DNA of 64,000 bases, from positions 37,595,381 to 37,659,380 of the forward strand of contig OY776131.1 in NCBI GenBank assembly GCA_963675135.1, read 5' to 3'. The notes beneath the pieces were generated by a model. The model ran no database searches. It had not been told where the DNA came from and saw only the letters and a program-made list of their open reading frames with translations. Below are positions 1 to 11,788 of this stretch, piece after piece. The position numbers were made by a program, and so were the translations under genes. How positions within the stretch are numbered: position 1 is the first letter of the stretch; the number at the start of each line of letters is the position of its first letter. The DNA is from Galeopsis tetrahit. Taxonomy: Eukaryota > Streptophyta > Magnoliopsida > Lamiales > Lamiaceae.

Positions 1-2796
1 TAATGTACTTAGAAATTTCTAGTACACCCTTACGGCCTTACATAACATTGCTGTTAATTAAACAAATATTTAATAATAATGACCAATATGTAGCAATATA
101 TTAGGGATATTTTTTCGAAAGCATATATATGTATATACTCTTAGGGAAAAAAACTTAAGAAGTAAGCTGCCTAATTAATCAATATATATTATTGTTCGTT
201 TTAAGGACATTAATGTGTTAAAAATCGATCAATATTAATCAATCAAGGTCGTTGAAGGTACATACTACATGTTGCTCTAAATTAATTAGTCTTATAATTA
301 TATGCCAGATATGCTAATTAACCAACACACATTAAAATGAGTATATATATGGTCAAAGTTTGAATTTAAATAAGCCCCTAAATCAGAAAAAAAGTTAGCT
401 CTTAAGTGAATTAATTAGCATTAAACATGGTTGATTATTTCCTTGAGTCTTCACCAAATAAAGAGGTGGATTAATACTCCATTATTTATGATATGGAGTA
501 TCTAGCTAGGTTTATATATTCTCCATGTGCTGGATTAATATTTTATTTGACAAATTAAAACTGTAGGCCTCTATTCTTAACATATAATAACATTATATAT
601 GCAGCCTCAAAAAAAAAAAAAACATTATATATGCATGTTTATATTTTTATTTTAAATCTGAATTAATGAGAATTGGTTTAAAACCAATATAAACACATCG
701 AACCTATATTTGCTGTTCTCAATATTTTGAGGATATTTTAGCCATTTAAAACATTTTATTGGTCAAAATACACAAAATTAGCTAACTACTAGTACTAGTA
801 CTAGTATAATACTTGGTACAGCTCAATTCAACGACCAATTATATGGAAAAGAAAATAGAAAGCTAAAATAGTACCTAAATTATTATTATGATTATGGCAT
901 TGGCAGTGTCACACATGCACTCGTGAATGAATTGTAAATTTGTGAACTCCTCACTTGCTGTATTTAGGGGTATATATATGATTCCAGACTATTCTTGTTG
1001 GACTCGAAATTAAATTGAAATCGACTCAAATTTAATCGAGTCGAGTTTCGAGCTACTCGAATAATTATCTAGATTGAGTTCATAAATAGTTAATTGGTTC
1101 TAAAGGCTCGTGAGTCTAATCGAGTTTGTACAATATTTATTATTTTATCATTAATTATATAATTTATATTTATATACAAGTAATCGAGTCGAGTTGAACT
1201 TGAGTTTATTTTGTCATTAATTATATTATAATTTTTTTTACATATAATTTTATAAAATTATATAGGTTATCGAGTTCGAGTCGAGTTTCGAGCTTTCAGT
1301 TATTTTTTGAAAACTATATTATTTGATATAAACTGGAGTATATTATAGTCCTACATTTTAGGTTAATTGAGTGTCTATTTCAATCAAAATTAATGTTATA
1401 TTTCACCACGTATCTAGTTCCACTAGAAAGTGCAAAGAATCAAAACGTAATCACATATTTTATGCAATGAATTCCTAACTATATATTCTGATTTAGTGTT
1501 AAATTGATTTTGTATTAAATATTTATTTTAAAACAAATTAAGTTATTAAATATTTTAGGAAAGTAATGGAGAAACGGCTTCTATTTTATGAGAAAGACAT
1601 TATTAAAATAAAAAAACACAATGCAAATTAATGCCATGCATCTCAAACAAAAATGTTAATTTTTTTTTTTTGGGTGAAATTAATAAATTAATGAATAATT
1701 GTACATGTGAAAGTTGTACCAAGTATTTAAACAAACCAACTTTAATTAGTTGGGATATCCTTTTCATCACCCTCGACTTTTAGCTACCACATGCACTTTT
1801 CCATTTTTTTTGTTTTCATTAAACTTTTTCAAATATATTTCTTTGGATTTTCACATTACTCGTTTTAGAAGCATCTTCATACTTGCTCCTTCTTCATGTT
1901 GGATCATCATCCAATAAATTTAAGCCACATTTTTTCATTTGATAAAATTAATAGTGAATTCGAAAAATTAAAGGGAATATAATGAGCCCTGATTACTATC
2001 ACAATGGTTTTGATTCCTGGTTTTGTTTTCTATTCTAATAAAATTCGTTTTAGGCTGAAATATATACTTTAAAAATACAATAAAAATGGTTGTCCAGATT
2101 TCAAATATTCAAAATGTTGTGTAATGACTATTTAACCCTGAATTTTAACTTTTATTTCTTTATCACAGATATTTTGAATAAAAATATGGAGTACAATTTT
2201 GTCATTTTCTGGATATTCAGATTATACACAGTTAATATCACCCTTAAAAATATAATGAATTCAACTTTTTTTCACTTGCATATTCTCGACTATATATATC
2301 ATGTAAAAAAAGAGATAAATATACATTTTTTTTAAGTCTTAGGGACCATAAAGATTGACCTACATAAATTGTTTGTACATGAGATCTAGCGAAGACCATA
2401 CTTATAAGTTCAAATCTATACCACCAGACCAATACCGGTTTATTAAAAGAGAGAGGACTTGTAAGTTTTGAATGTATTGATCATTTACAGGGGAGTGTAA
2501 TATATACGTTGGTTGTATGAATGGTAATAGGAAATAGCTTACAAGTGAGAAACGAGGGAATGGGATCAACATCACCATTCACCCCTACCTAATCAATGTG
2601 TGAAAAGAAATGACCATATATATATTGAATAAAATGGAAGCATAAATGAAAATATAGTAATGAATTTGCAAAACTCAGCTCCCAACCATACGTATACCCA
2701 CCTATGTCTCAAGGTGAGAAAAATTGTGGCAATTAATTAATTAATTTAATTGGTTTACAGATGTACAGAAGAGAAAATACAGTTGAGATCTCATTA
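1..2796. other. AT-rich intergenic DNA, no gene seen
   Basis: No open frame here resembles a known protein; the short ones are AT-rich and lack splice or promoter context. It holds a decayed GAGTCGAG-family repeat (about 1.00-1.30 kb), a short run of ACTAGT-type repeats near 785-807, and many TTAATTAA-like tracts. From about 2.80 kb the sequence becomes the upstream part of the proline-rich-protein duplication unit. Confidence 0.6.
1002..1299. repeat. Decayed copy of a GAGTCGAG-rich hAT-like repeat
   Basis: This block shares phrases in the same order with the better preserved element at 38254-38718: a run rich in CGAGTCGAGTTTCGAGC, then AAAGGCTCG, then an AT stretch, then ATCGAGTCGAG again. 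Neither clear termini nor a TSD could be found, so it looks truncated. It reads as an older relative of the 37.7-38.7 kb element. Confidence 0.55.
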
Positions 2797-3150
2797 AAGC
2801 TGTGAACGTGGCCACATTTTGCTGCTATAGTCTTGTCTCTTCTCTACTACATACTAAGTAGTGTATAAATTAATTAATTATATGCAAGAAAATAAAATAT
2901 GTGAAATTTTTAAAGTTGCTATTAATAAAAGTAATACTCAATTTTTCTTTTTTGTTTATCTCAATAAAAGTTACTCATTCTCTTTTTTATAAATTACTCT
3001 CTCTCACATTTCACATTTCATTATATTCTTCTTTTTCAATCACATCATATGGAGTATTTCTTAATTTTCGTGTCAAAAGTTCATGAGTAGCTTTCAACGG
3101 GACGGAGGAAGTATCTGTTGTAATATTTTATTTATTTTGGTCATGATCAA

Positions 3151-3270
3151 CGAGGGACCTAACCTCATGTGATGTCATTTAAGTTTATGTCGGATTTATC
3201 ATACTAATTAACCAAATTAAATGATACTCCATCACAGTTGTGTAAGAATTAACCATTATATATACATATA
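3151..3270 (+). promoter_or_regulatory. Promoter of PRP gene 1: conserved block plus TATA
   Basis: A block kept nearly unchanged between the two duplicated genes contains ACCTAACC (3157-3164), a match to AC elements bound by R2R3-MYB factors of the secondary-wall and phenylpropanoid programme, followed by TGATGTCA, a bZIP-like core. A TATATATA-type box lies near 3257-3264, about 85 nt before the start codon. That the motifs are used is inference; their conservation against a diverged background is seen. Confidence 0.5.
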
Positions 3271-3347
3271 ACTTTGTTGATCAATACATTCACAAATCAA
3301 AACCATTATCAGAAGCTTCAAACAAGCTTCTGAACAAGGTGCATGCA

Positions 3348-4848
3348 ATGAGGGGTCATTCCCTTTGTCAGAGTTTCTTCTTCTTGTCTTTATTGTTTGC
3401 AGTAAGTTTGTGCAGTGCAGCAGATGACACGTTCGAGGTTGTCGGCAGCGGAGAGTGTGCCGATTGCAACGACCAAATCTTGAAAACGAATCAGGCATTT
3501 TCAGGTACTGATCTCTTCTTTAAACCATCCATGCATGCATATATATTGTAAATTTGTAACTCATTGGTGAATAATACTGTATGTAGGACTTCATGTCACG
3601 ATCGACTGCAAGCTCAAAAACGGAGACACCAAGAGATTTGGAGACGCTGATCTCGACGATCAAGGCAAATTCGTCGTTTCGCTTCCGCAAGAGCTAGTGG
3701 AAGATGGTAAAAAACTAAAGGAGGAATGTTATGCACAGCTCCACAGTGCTGCAGCTATTCCTTGCCCAGCCCACAACGGCTTAGAGTCCTCCAAAATCGA
3801 GTTCAAATCCCAAGCCGACGGCAAAACCACCTTTGGCCCGACAAAAAACCCACAATTCTCGGCTGCATTGTGCACTTCCAAGTTCTTCTGGCCACATTTC
3901 AAGTACCCCCCTCTACCCGCCTCTCATCCATGGCTTAAACACTTCCCAAAGGTCAACTTTCCTCCCTTAAAAGGCTTCAGCCACTCGTGGCCCCCGCTTC
4001 CCCCCTTGCCGCCACTCTTCCACCACAAACCACTCCTCCCTCCGTCAATTCCTATTTACAAGCCACTCCCTCCACCAGTTCCCATTTACAAGCCACTCCC
4101 CCCACCAGTTCCTGTTTACAAGCCAGAGCCGCCCGTTCCTGTTTACAAGCCAGAGCCACCAGTTCCTGTTTACAAGCCAGAGCCACCAGTTCCCGTTTAC
4201 AAGCCAAAGCCACCAGTTCCTGTTTACAAGCCAAAGCCACCAGTTCCCGTTTACAAGCCAAAGCCACCAGTTCCCGTTTACAAGCCAAAGCCGCCTGTTC
4301 CCGTTTACAAGCCAAAGCCGCCTGTTCCCGTTTACAAGCCAAAGCCACTACCGCCCCCAGTACCCATCTATAAGCCTAAACCTCCGGTTTATGAGGCTCC
4401 TAAGAAGCCATGCCCACCCATCAAGCAAAACCCACCTGTTTACAAGCCTCCTGTTGATAAGCCACCGGTTTACAAGCCCCCCGTTGAGAAGCCACCCGTT
4501 TACAAGCCCCCTGTTGAGAAGCCACCCGTTTACAAGCCTCCTGTTGAGAAGCCACCCGTTTACAAGCCTCCTGTTGAGAAGCCACCCGTTTACAAGCCTC
4601 CCGTTGAGAAGCCACCCGTTTACAAGCCTCCCGTTGAGAAGCCACCTGTTTACAAGCCTCCCGTTGAAGAGCCACCCGTTTACAAGCCTCCCGTTGAGAA
4701 GCCACCTGTCGTGATACCACCATTCAAAAAGAAACCCTGCCCTCCTCTTCCCAAGCTTCCTCCTTTCCCAAAGATTCCGCCAAAGTACTTGCACCACCCG
4801 AAATTTGGACATTTCCCACCCCTCCCTCCTAAAATTATTCACCCATGA
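3348..4848 (+). CDS. Proline-rich cell-wall protein, PRP4-like (tandem copy 1)
   Basis: Secreted structural wall protein of about 472 aa from two exons, 3348-3504 and 3587-4848 (82-nt GT-AG intron; phase 1). Order of parts: signal peptide (cleavage near residues 24/25, after CSA); an Ole e 1/extensin-like domain with TIDCKLKNGDTKRFGD and KEECYAQLHSAAAIPCPAH; eight 9-residue repeats of the type PKPPVPVYK (about 4.12-4.34 kb); nine 10-residue repeats PPVYKPPVEK (about 4.43-4.71 kb); and a conserved tail KKPCPPLPKLPPF...HHPKFG, as in Arabidopsis PRP4. The Tyr-Lys-Pro units are typical sites for Pro hydroxylation and Tyr cross-linking. I chose ATG 3348 because it opens the signal peptide. An earlier ATG at 3343 makes only Met-Gln-stop, with its TGA overlapping this start. 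Duplicate of the gene at 7393. Confidence 0.93.
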
Positions 4849-6892
4849 TCTTTTCAACAAGAGTGTAATTAGCATATACCGCTCTTTCTTCTATTTCCAA
4901 GAGTTTAAGCAACAGGTTGTTTAATTTATATCCCGTCGTAATAACCATCTTCCAAGATTCCAAGAGGGAATGCTGTGAAAAAGGAAGAATATGAGGGGCA
5001 TATAGGAAAAAATGGATCATGTTTTCTTATTTGTATTGTTGGTTTGAACTTCAGTTGTATGAGTTATTTATTTCATTTGGTTTGAAATCAGAAGTTTGTA
5101 CATTTTCCAAGTGCAGTTCTATTCCTAAATTAAACTTTTCTTGTAATTTTATAATTATAATTTGGTAATTGAAGCACTGATGATAATCAGTATCTTATGG
5201 AGACACTATTTTTACAGCATAGGGGACTGTAACTGTAATACATCTATCCAAAAGACAATTCTCTATTGAACCAAAACCTTTCCTTTGGACAACTGCTACT
5301 GAAGGAGTGAGGGCTACTCCCCTGCTTCTCTGTAAATACACTTTGGTGATAATTTGAAATTTATGCTCCCAGAAATGATAAAACTATTGGACATGAACGA
5401 GAAGTTGAGAACATCTTTTCGTCTTTTTCCTTAACAAGAAATTAAATTTTCCGCGACATTAAAATTAATGACACATGCAATGAAAAATATGACAATATCA
5501 CATTTTCATCCCCTAATGGGATGATGGGGACAGGTAGTTCAATACCTAGCTGTAGTTACTATCAAGAACAGTTGTCCAAGAATACTACATCAGTTAACTC
5601 AAAGAACCTTTCTCTATCTATGAAGAACTGGCAATCACTTGCATCTCTACAGTTTGATCCAAATCTATAATACTCTGCAAAAAGAGGTGCTTGTGGGGAA
5701 AAATTCAGAGGTTTGAAATCATTGCATTGTGTTTTTCAAGATATACAGAATTACTCGTAGCATCCTTAAACATGAAAGCATTAAAAGTTTGAATATAGCA
5801 GAAAGCCTGGCAATAATATTATGCAAGTGATATTCTAAACTCCTCCAATTTATGCTTGAACATGTCAAAGAGTCTGCAGTACTTTGAATCAAGTTTCATG
5901 ACATGGTTGCTATTATATTCTGATTAAATTTTTCCACGCTAATGCATATCCTATCTGATTCGAATGTGAACTCAGAACTAATCCGAAAATTTTCAGATAA
6001 TCGGAAGAATATATTAAACCTAACGAAGCATAATATTTAATTATCAGTATTTGTGTCGATAAATCACTGGTTAAACAGAGCTCTTAATATATACATTGAA
6101 CAAGTATCAGAATTTAGTCGGTTTCATATAAGAGTTTCAGCCGTATAACGATCTATTTCCGATCTTATATAAGGATAATAGAGATGTTAACAAAATATGA
6201 TATTAATCATGTTTTGACTAAGAAAGGAGCTTTAATTCTTCTATCAAAACCTATGTGATTCACTGCCTAGAGATGCAGTTAATGTGGCTTCTTTCAGCTT
6301 CTATATCAACAACCTAAGAAGATGATTTTCAGCATTTATCTTTCAGAAAAAAAGGGTGCAATTTGATTATTCTTTTGATTTATTCTCAACCCATTAAAAA
6401 AAAGGTGCCATTTATTTCTAATTCAATGGGGGTAGCTTGCTAACTAGAATATGGACAATACTAGCCGATAAAAATAAGTGGTAATGAATGTTGTATTGCT
6501 GGATTTCAGTACTAAAAACACTGAGATTTCTCATCTGCAAAGCCGGTGGCATTGCTACTACTCCTTTATTTCTCCTTTCCATACAGGGGCCTTCAAGAAT
6601 CAATGCAAAAGTAGATAATAAAAAGCATTTAATCTGCAAATCATTGGCATAGCAATCTATTGCAACATAAACTAGTCTAAAGCCTCACTCTCATTCCCCA
6701 TTTGGTAGATATGTTGAGATATCTACGGTTAGGTCCGGATATCTCAACGAGCCCATCGCAAATGATGTGTCTTTCAATCATTTGGTATGCATACAATCGA
6801 GTGTGTTTTTGCTTATTACCCATCTATCTTTTATCAATCTACCCTATCAAACTGTGCCCTACATGATATTTTGTTAAAGCTGATTTCAACTC
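4849..6892. other. 3' flank and non-coding tail of duplication unit 1
   Basis: No gene seen. Nearly the whole stretch has a counterpart after the second copy (8.76-9.77 and 11.79-12.70 kb), so it is duplicated non-coding DNA. The site CTAAACTCC at 5835-5843 is the paralogous empty target of the Harbinger-like insertion in unit 2. Small open frames here are not conserved between the copies. Confidence 0.7.
6697..6865. other. About 170-bp insertion present only in unit 1
   Basis: Unit 1 reads CTCTCATTCCCCATTTGGTAG here while unit 2 continues directly from CTCTCATTCTATATC into the TTTGTTAAAGC block at about 12.71 kb. The extra sequence begins with CCCCATTTGGTAG, a phrase also present inverted near 11.41 kb (CTACCAAATGGGG), so it may be a small MITE. 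No clear TIR pair or TSD was found. Confidence 0.4.
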
Positions 6893-7150
6893 AAGCTGTG
6901 AATGTGGCCACATTTTGTAGCAATACTGTTGTGTCTTCCCCTCTTCTATACATTCACATATTATCTATTTCAAATATTATTTTACTTATTTAATACGTTG
7001 CATACATCAGAATTGTGTATGTACGTAGTAGCAATTACCGACCTACTAATATTACAATTAAGTATTGATTATGTGCACAAAAAAAAAGATCTAGGGTTTT
7101 TTTTAAAGCTGCTATAATATCTATTAAAGAAAAGTTGGTCATGATGAATG

Positions 7151-7262
7151 GGGGACCTAACCTCATGTGATGTCATTTAAGATTATGTAGTAGGACTGAT
7201 CATACTAATTAACCAAATTAAATGATCAGTTGTGCAAGAACCATTATATATGCATATAAAAA
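7151..7262 (+). promoter_or_regulatory. Promoter of PRP gene 2: conserved block plus TATA
   Basis: Same conserved block as upstream of gene 1: ACCTAACC at 7155-7162 then TGATGTCA. A clear TATAAAAA lies at 7255-7262, about 130 nt before the start codon. The gene 1 equivalent is a TATATATA-type box, so core promoters have diverged while the upstream block is kept. Confidence 0.5.
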
Positions 7263-7392
7263 GCCTTCTCTGCTTCAACCCATTCAGGAATCAAAACCAT
7301 TGTGATCATATATCAGAATCTAGCTTCAGAATCCAGCTTCCAACTAGATAGCTTTTGATTATCAAATCGAATAGGGTAGTGAAAAGGTGGCA

Positions 7393-8758
7393 ATGAGGGG
7401 TCATTCCCTTTCTCAGGGTTTCATCTTCTTGTCTTTATTATTTGCAGTAAGTTTGTGCAGTGCCGATGACAAGACGACGTTTGAGGTTGTCGGCAGTGGA
7501 GAATGCGCTGATTGCAACGACCAAATCTCAAATACGAGTCAGGCATTTTCAGGTACCCCCTCCCATTCTTGATTAAAAAGATCCAGGCAAACCGTAACAA
7601 TGGATGCATATATATTGAATTTTATGTTAAAACCGTGACTCATTTGGTTTAAAATATGTAGGACTTCATGTGACGATCGACTGCAAGCTTAAAAACGGAG
7701 ACACGAAAAGATTTGGAGACGCTGATCTCGACGATGAAGGCAAATTCACGGTTTCACTTCCACAAGAGCTCGTAGAAGACGGGAAAAAACTCAAGGAAGA
7801 ATGCTATGCACAGCTCCACAGTGCTGCTGCTATCCCCTGCCCAGCCCATAATGGCTTAGAGTCCTCCAAAATCGAGTTCAAATCCCAAGCCGACGTCAAA
7901 ACCACCTTTGGCCCAACTAAAAACCTACAATTCTCAGCTGCATTATGCACTTCCAAGATCTTGTGGCCACATTTCAAGTACCCCCCTCTACCCATCTCTG
8001 ACCCATGGCCTAAACACTTCCCAAAGGAAAACTTTTCCCCCTTGAAAAGCTTCAGCCACTCGTGGCCCCCGCTTCCACCATTGCCACCACTCTACCAACA
8101 CAAGCCACTCCTCCCTCCGTCAATTCCCATTTACAAGCCACTCCCTCCACCAGTTCCTATTCACAAGCCACTCCCTCCACCAGTTCCCGTTTACAAGCCA
8201 AAGCCACTTCCACCGCCAGTTCCCGTTTACAAGCTGAAGCCACTACCGCCGCCCGTACCCATCTATAAGCCGAAACCACACGTCTACAAGGCTCCTAAGA
8301 AGCCAAACCCACCGGTTTACAAGCCTCCTGTTGAGAAGCCACCAGTTTACAAGCCTCCTGTTGAGAAGCCGCCCATTTACAAGCCTCCAGTTGAGAAGCC
8401 ACCCGTTTACAAGCCTCCCATGGAGAAGCCTCCGGTCTACAAGGCCCCCGTTGAGAAGCCGCCGGTCCACAAGCCTCACGTTGAGAAGCCGCCGGTCCAC
8501 AAGCCTCCCGTTGAGAAGCCGCCGGTCCACAAGCCTCCCGTTGAGAAGCCACCGGTCCACAAGCCTCCCGTTGAGAAGCCGCCGGTCCACAAGCCTCCCG
8601 TTGAGAAGCCACCAGTCTACAAGCCTCCTGTTGAGAAGCCGCCTGTCGTGATACCACCATTTAATAAGAAACCTTGCCCTCCTATTCCCAAGCTTCCTCC
8701 TTTCCCCCCGAAATTTGGACATTTCCCACCCCTCCCTCCTAAAATTATTCACCCATGA
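7393..8758 (+). CDS. Proline-rich cell-wall protein, PRP4-like (tandem copy 2)
   Basis: Secreted wall protein of about 418 aa from exons 7393-7552 and 7662-8758 (109-nt GT-AG intron; same phase as copy 1). It has a signal peptide, the same Ole e 1-like domain, a short PLPPPVPVYK-type section, eleven 10-residue repeats, and the KKPCPPIPKLPPF tail. Two differences from copy 1 stand out. The 9-residue PKPPVPVYK array (eight units in copy 1) is almost absent. Five consecutive 10-mers (units 6-10, about 8.46-8.61 kb) read PPVHKP instead of PPVYKP, losing the cross-linkable Tyr. The start ATG opens the signal peptide; the leader lacks the Met-Gln-stop mini-uORF of copy 1. The long antisense frames over the repeats are shadows. 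Confidence 0.92.
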
Positions 8759-9775
8759 TCTTTTCAACGAGAGTGTAATTAGCAAGTAACACTCTTTCTT
8801 CTACATCCAAAAATTTCCAATAGGTTGTTTAATTTATAGCCGTTGTAATAAAGATCTTCAAAGATTCCAAGAGGGTGCATTGAAAAATGAAGACTATGAG
8901 TGGCATATAGGAAAACATGGATCCTTTTTTCTTGTTTGTATTGTTGGTTTGAACTCAAGTTGTATTGGTTATTTATTTCATATGGTTTGAAATAAGATGT
9001 TTGTACATTTTCCAAGTGCAGTTCCATTCCTAAATTAAACCTTTCTTGCAATATTTATAATTATAATTTGGTAATTGAAGCACTGATAATAATCAGTATC
9101 TTATGGAGACACTATTTTTACAGCATAGGGGACTGTTAGATAACTAGCCAAAAGACAATTCTCTGTTGAACCAAAACCTTGCCTTTCGGACAACTGCCAC
9201 TCAAGGAGTGAGGGCTCCTCCACTGTTTCTCCGTAATTACACTTTGGTAATAATTTAAATTTTTTGTTCCCAGAAACGATAAAACTATTGCACATAAATG
9301 AGAAGTCGAGAACATCTTTTGGTCTTTTTCCTTAACAAGAACTTAAATTTTCCACGACATTAAATTTATGAGACGTGTAATGACAACTATGACATTATCA
9401 CATTGTCATCCCCTAATGGATGATTAGAACAGGTAGTTCAATACCTAGCTGTAGTTAGTAGCAACAACAGATGTCCAAGAACACTACACCAGCTAACTCA
9501 AAGAACCTTTCTCTATCTTTGAAGAACTGGTAATCACTCGTATTCATACAGTTTACAACACCTAACTTCTAAAAAAGCTTAAATATGATATTAGGTCAAA
9601 ATCCATGACTCTGCACAAAATAGTTGCTTGTGGCGAAAAAGTCAAAAGTTTGAAATCACTTCATTATGTTTTGCAGGATACACAGAATTAATCGTACCAT
9701 CCTCAAACATGAAAGCATTAGAAGTTTGAATTTAACAGAAAGCCTGGTTATAAAATTATGCAAGTGATATTCTAA

Positions 9776-11788
9776 GGGGGCGCTTGGTTCAAAACTCTCC
9801 AATGGAAATGAGTAGAGTAATTGTGGTGTTTAATGACAATAAACTATGATCAATTAACCTTCATCATACTTCGTATGAGGTTATGACTTATGAGATTCAA
9901 AATAAGTTAATCATCACCCCATTTTGATTAACTATATATCTCCCCTCCTATAATCATTTCTCTTCAATTATTCCTCTATTCCTCAGCCAAAAATCTTTTT
10001 TTTTTCTTCAAGATTGGGCACTAATCTATGACTATCGGTTGTTTGGTTTCCATCGCGAGGGCCCGAGATTGCAGACGAAGCTTACCACTAAACACTATTC
10101 TGATGGGCTAACTAGTCTTGGCAAAAACAAGGAGATTGCAGATGAAGCCTACCACTAAACTCTGTGTATAGATGTTTATTCGTTATAGACAGTGTTTGAT
10201 TTATGTAATTTAGTGCACTGCCTAGGATTTGCCACTGTTAATTGCTGGTTTCTTACACTTTATTCGTTCAAACTTAAAGACTTCTCCAGTTTTCTGTGTA
10301 ATGTGTTTGTAGATGCAGAGAATGAATCTTCTAGTTCATTTCTCGATTGTTTAATTGGTTCTAGGCTAAAGAATACAACATCCTAAAAATTAAATGCTAG
10401 CATGCTAATTGGGTTAATGTTTCAGTGATATATACAAGAAAATCTATATATGGTCTGTTTGTGTCCACATATATTGTTTTCGTATGTTCGTTGTGGTCTA
10501 GAGATGCTGAGAACAGTGCATGCTTTCATTGTGAACACAAGTTCACCCCTTTAGATCCATCTGCATTGAGTTCATGTTTGTGTGTAATTGCAGCGTTTGG
10601 TTAATCTTGTTGCTGCAATCTTTAATTCTTGTAATGGTTTTGTTCTTTATGCCGTCTAGGAATTTATGTGGGTGTTAACTCTTTATCTTGGGTGTTGAAT
10701 CTCTAAATACTTTAAAAGATTTTGGTGCGTTTATTTCTGAATTAGGCATGTTTTGAACTCATTAGTTTGAGCTGCGAAAGGAATTTGTGGGCTACTTAGT
10801 GTCATATGAGTTTTAGGTTTATGCATTCTTTACGTTTTTATAGTGCTAATCGATGGTGTTTCTTTGCAATTTTATGTTTTTTTGGAGTTCGTAGAATGTT
10901 TGTTGATCCAAAATCAATGGACAACGTGATGATTTAACCATTTATATCCATGTAACTTGATATTCCTGCTTTCTGGCTTGAATCTAAACGAGATGGTCTT
11001 TTCCTGGGTTTCTAATTGCAAATTTATCAGTAGCTTTTTCTTTTGCATTTTTCCCTTCTTTTTCCTCTGTTAGGGATAAAGATTTTTGTTTGTCCCTTCT
11101 GATCTCATGTTTAATTGCAGTGTGAATTTGCAAAAGTGAGAAAGTATTTTGGTATTCATTTTTTTAAGGGTATTTCTGGTATACTTAAATATATTTTTGG
11201 TATTCTTTTTAAATATATACATGTAAAATTGGTATTTAAATATTTTAACGGGACAAAGTGGTATTTTACTCAAAATAAAGGACTCAACTTATCCCTTATC
11301 ACACTGTCGAAAGAAACATACCAAACACAAAATTGCTTCTCTTGCTTTTGTCTATCTCACTTAAATTGCCTATCTTACATTTATCTAAGATAAATAAACT
11401 AGGCTACCAAATGGGGCCTTAGAGATTAGGTTGTTTCGTATTAGGATTAGGATTTGTTTGAATCTAAGCTTAAGATTTAGTTTTATATTCTTCAGCCCAT
11501 GTGGGCTGGGATATCTCTATTTATTCCTTACGTTTACCTAGGTTAGGATTAGTGAGAAATTGATTTTGGAATACAACTTCAGCTTGGCAGATTGCGTCTG
11601 CAGTCTGAGTATTTAGTCTTATCATTCATTTCTTTAATATCGTTGCTCTTATTTTGGTTCAATTGTTCCCTTTACTCTATCAACTTATCATTCCTAGATT
11701 AGAGCGAAACACTAATAATGTAACACCATTCTCATTGTAGTTCATTCTCACTACCATTGCCATTGACGAATTTAAACCAAGTGCCCCC
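9776..11788. mobile_element. Non-autonomous PIF/Harbinger-like element, 2,013 bp
   Basis: Inverted ends GGGGGCGCTTGGTTCAAA (left) and GGGGGCACTTGGTTTAAA (right end read on the minus strand), flanked by TAA on both sides (9773-9775 and 11789-11791). The paralogous site in unit 1 reads TATTCTAAACTCC without the insert, giving the exact borders and a 3-bp TSD. TAA/TTA TSDs with a GG-rich, TTGGTT-containing terminus are typical of Tourist/PIF-Harbinger. No transposase frame was seen. The interior holds intron-like DNA and a short direct repeat (GAGATTGCAGA.GAAGC near 10.06 and 10.13 kb), so it may include captured or nested DNA. Confidence 0.8.

Larger units (their letters stand above)
2797..6897 (+). 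repeat. Tandem segmental duplication, unit 1 (carries PRP gene 1)
   Basis: The order of sequence from about 2.80 to 6.69 kb is repeated from about 6.89 to 12.74 kb: upstream AGCTGTGAA.GTGGCCACATTTTG, the promoter, the proline-rich-protein gene, its 3' flank, then a long non-coding tail (for example CAAGTGATATTCTAA and CTGCAAATCATTGGCATAGCA in both). Unit 1 ends with TTTCAACTCAAGCT, matching the first codons of gene 3 at 12723-12742, directly joined to upstream sequence. The join therefore lies at AAGCT (6893-6897). Unit 1 also carries about 170 bp near 6.70-6.87 kb that unit 2 lacks. Confidence 0.85.

Noticed and set aside
4434..4708. Regular 30-bp repeats resembling a CRISPR array
   Set aside because: No spacers, a plant nuclear setting, and the repeats encode PPVYKPPVEK in frame.
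4348..4875. 175-aa antisense frame over PRP gene 1 (and the similar frame at 8243-8785)
   Set aside because: Mirror of the 30-bp coding repeat; open only because the repeat unit is a multiple of three. It crosses the true stop region and has no promoter or family match.
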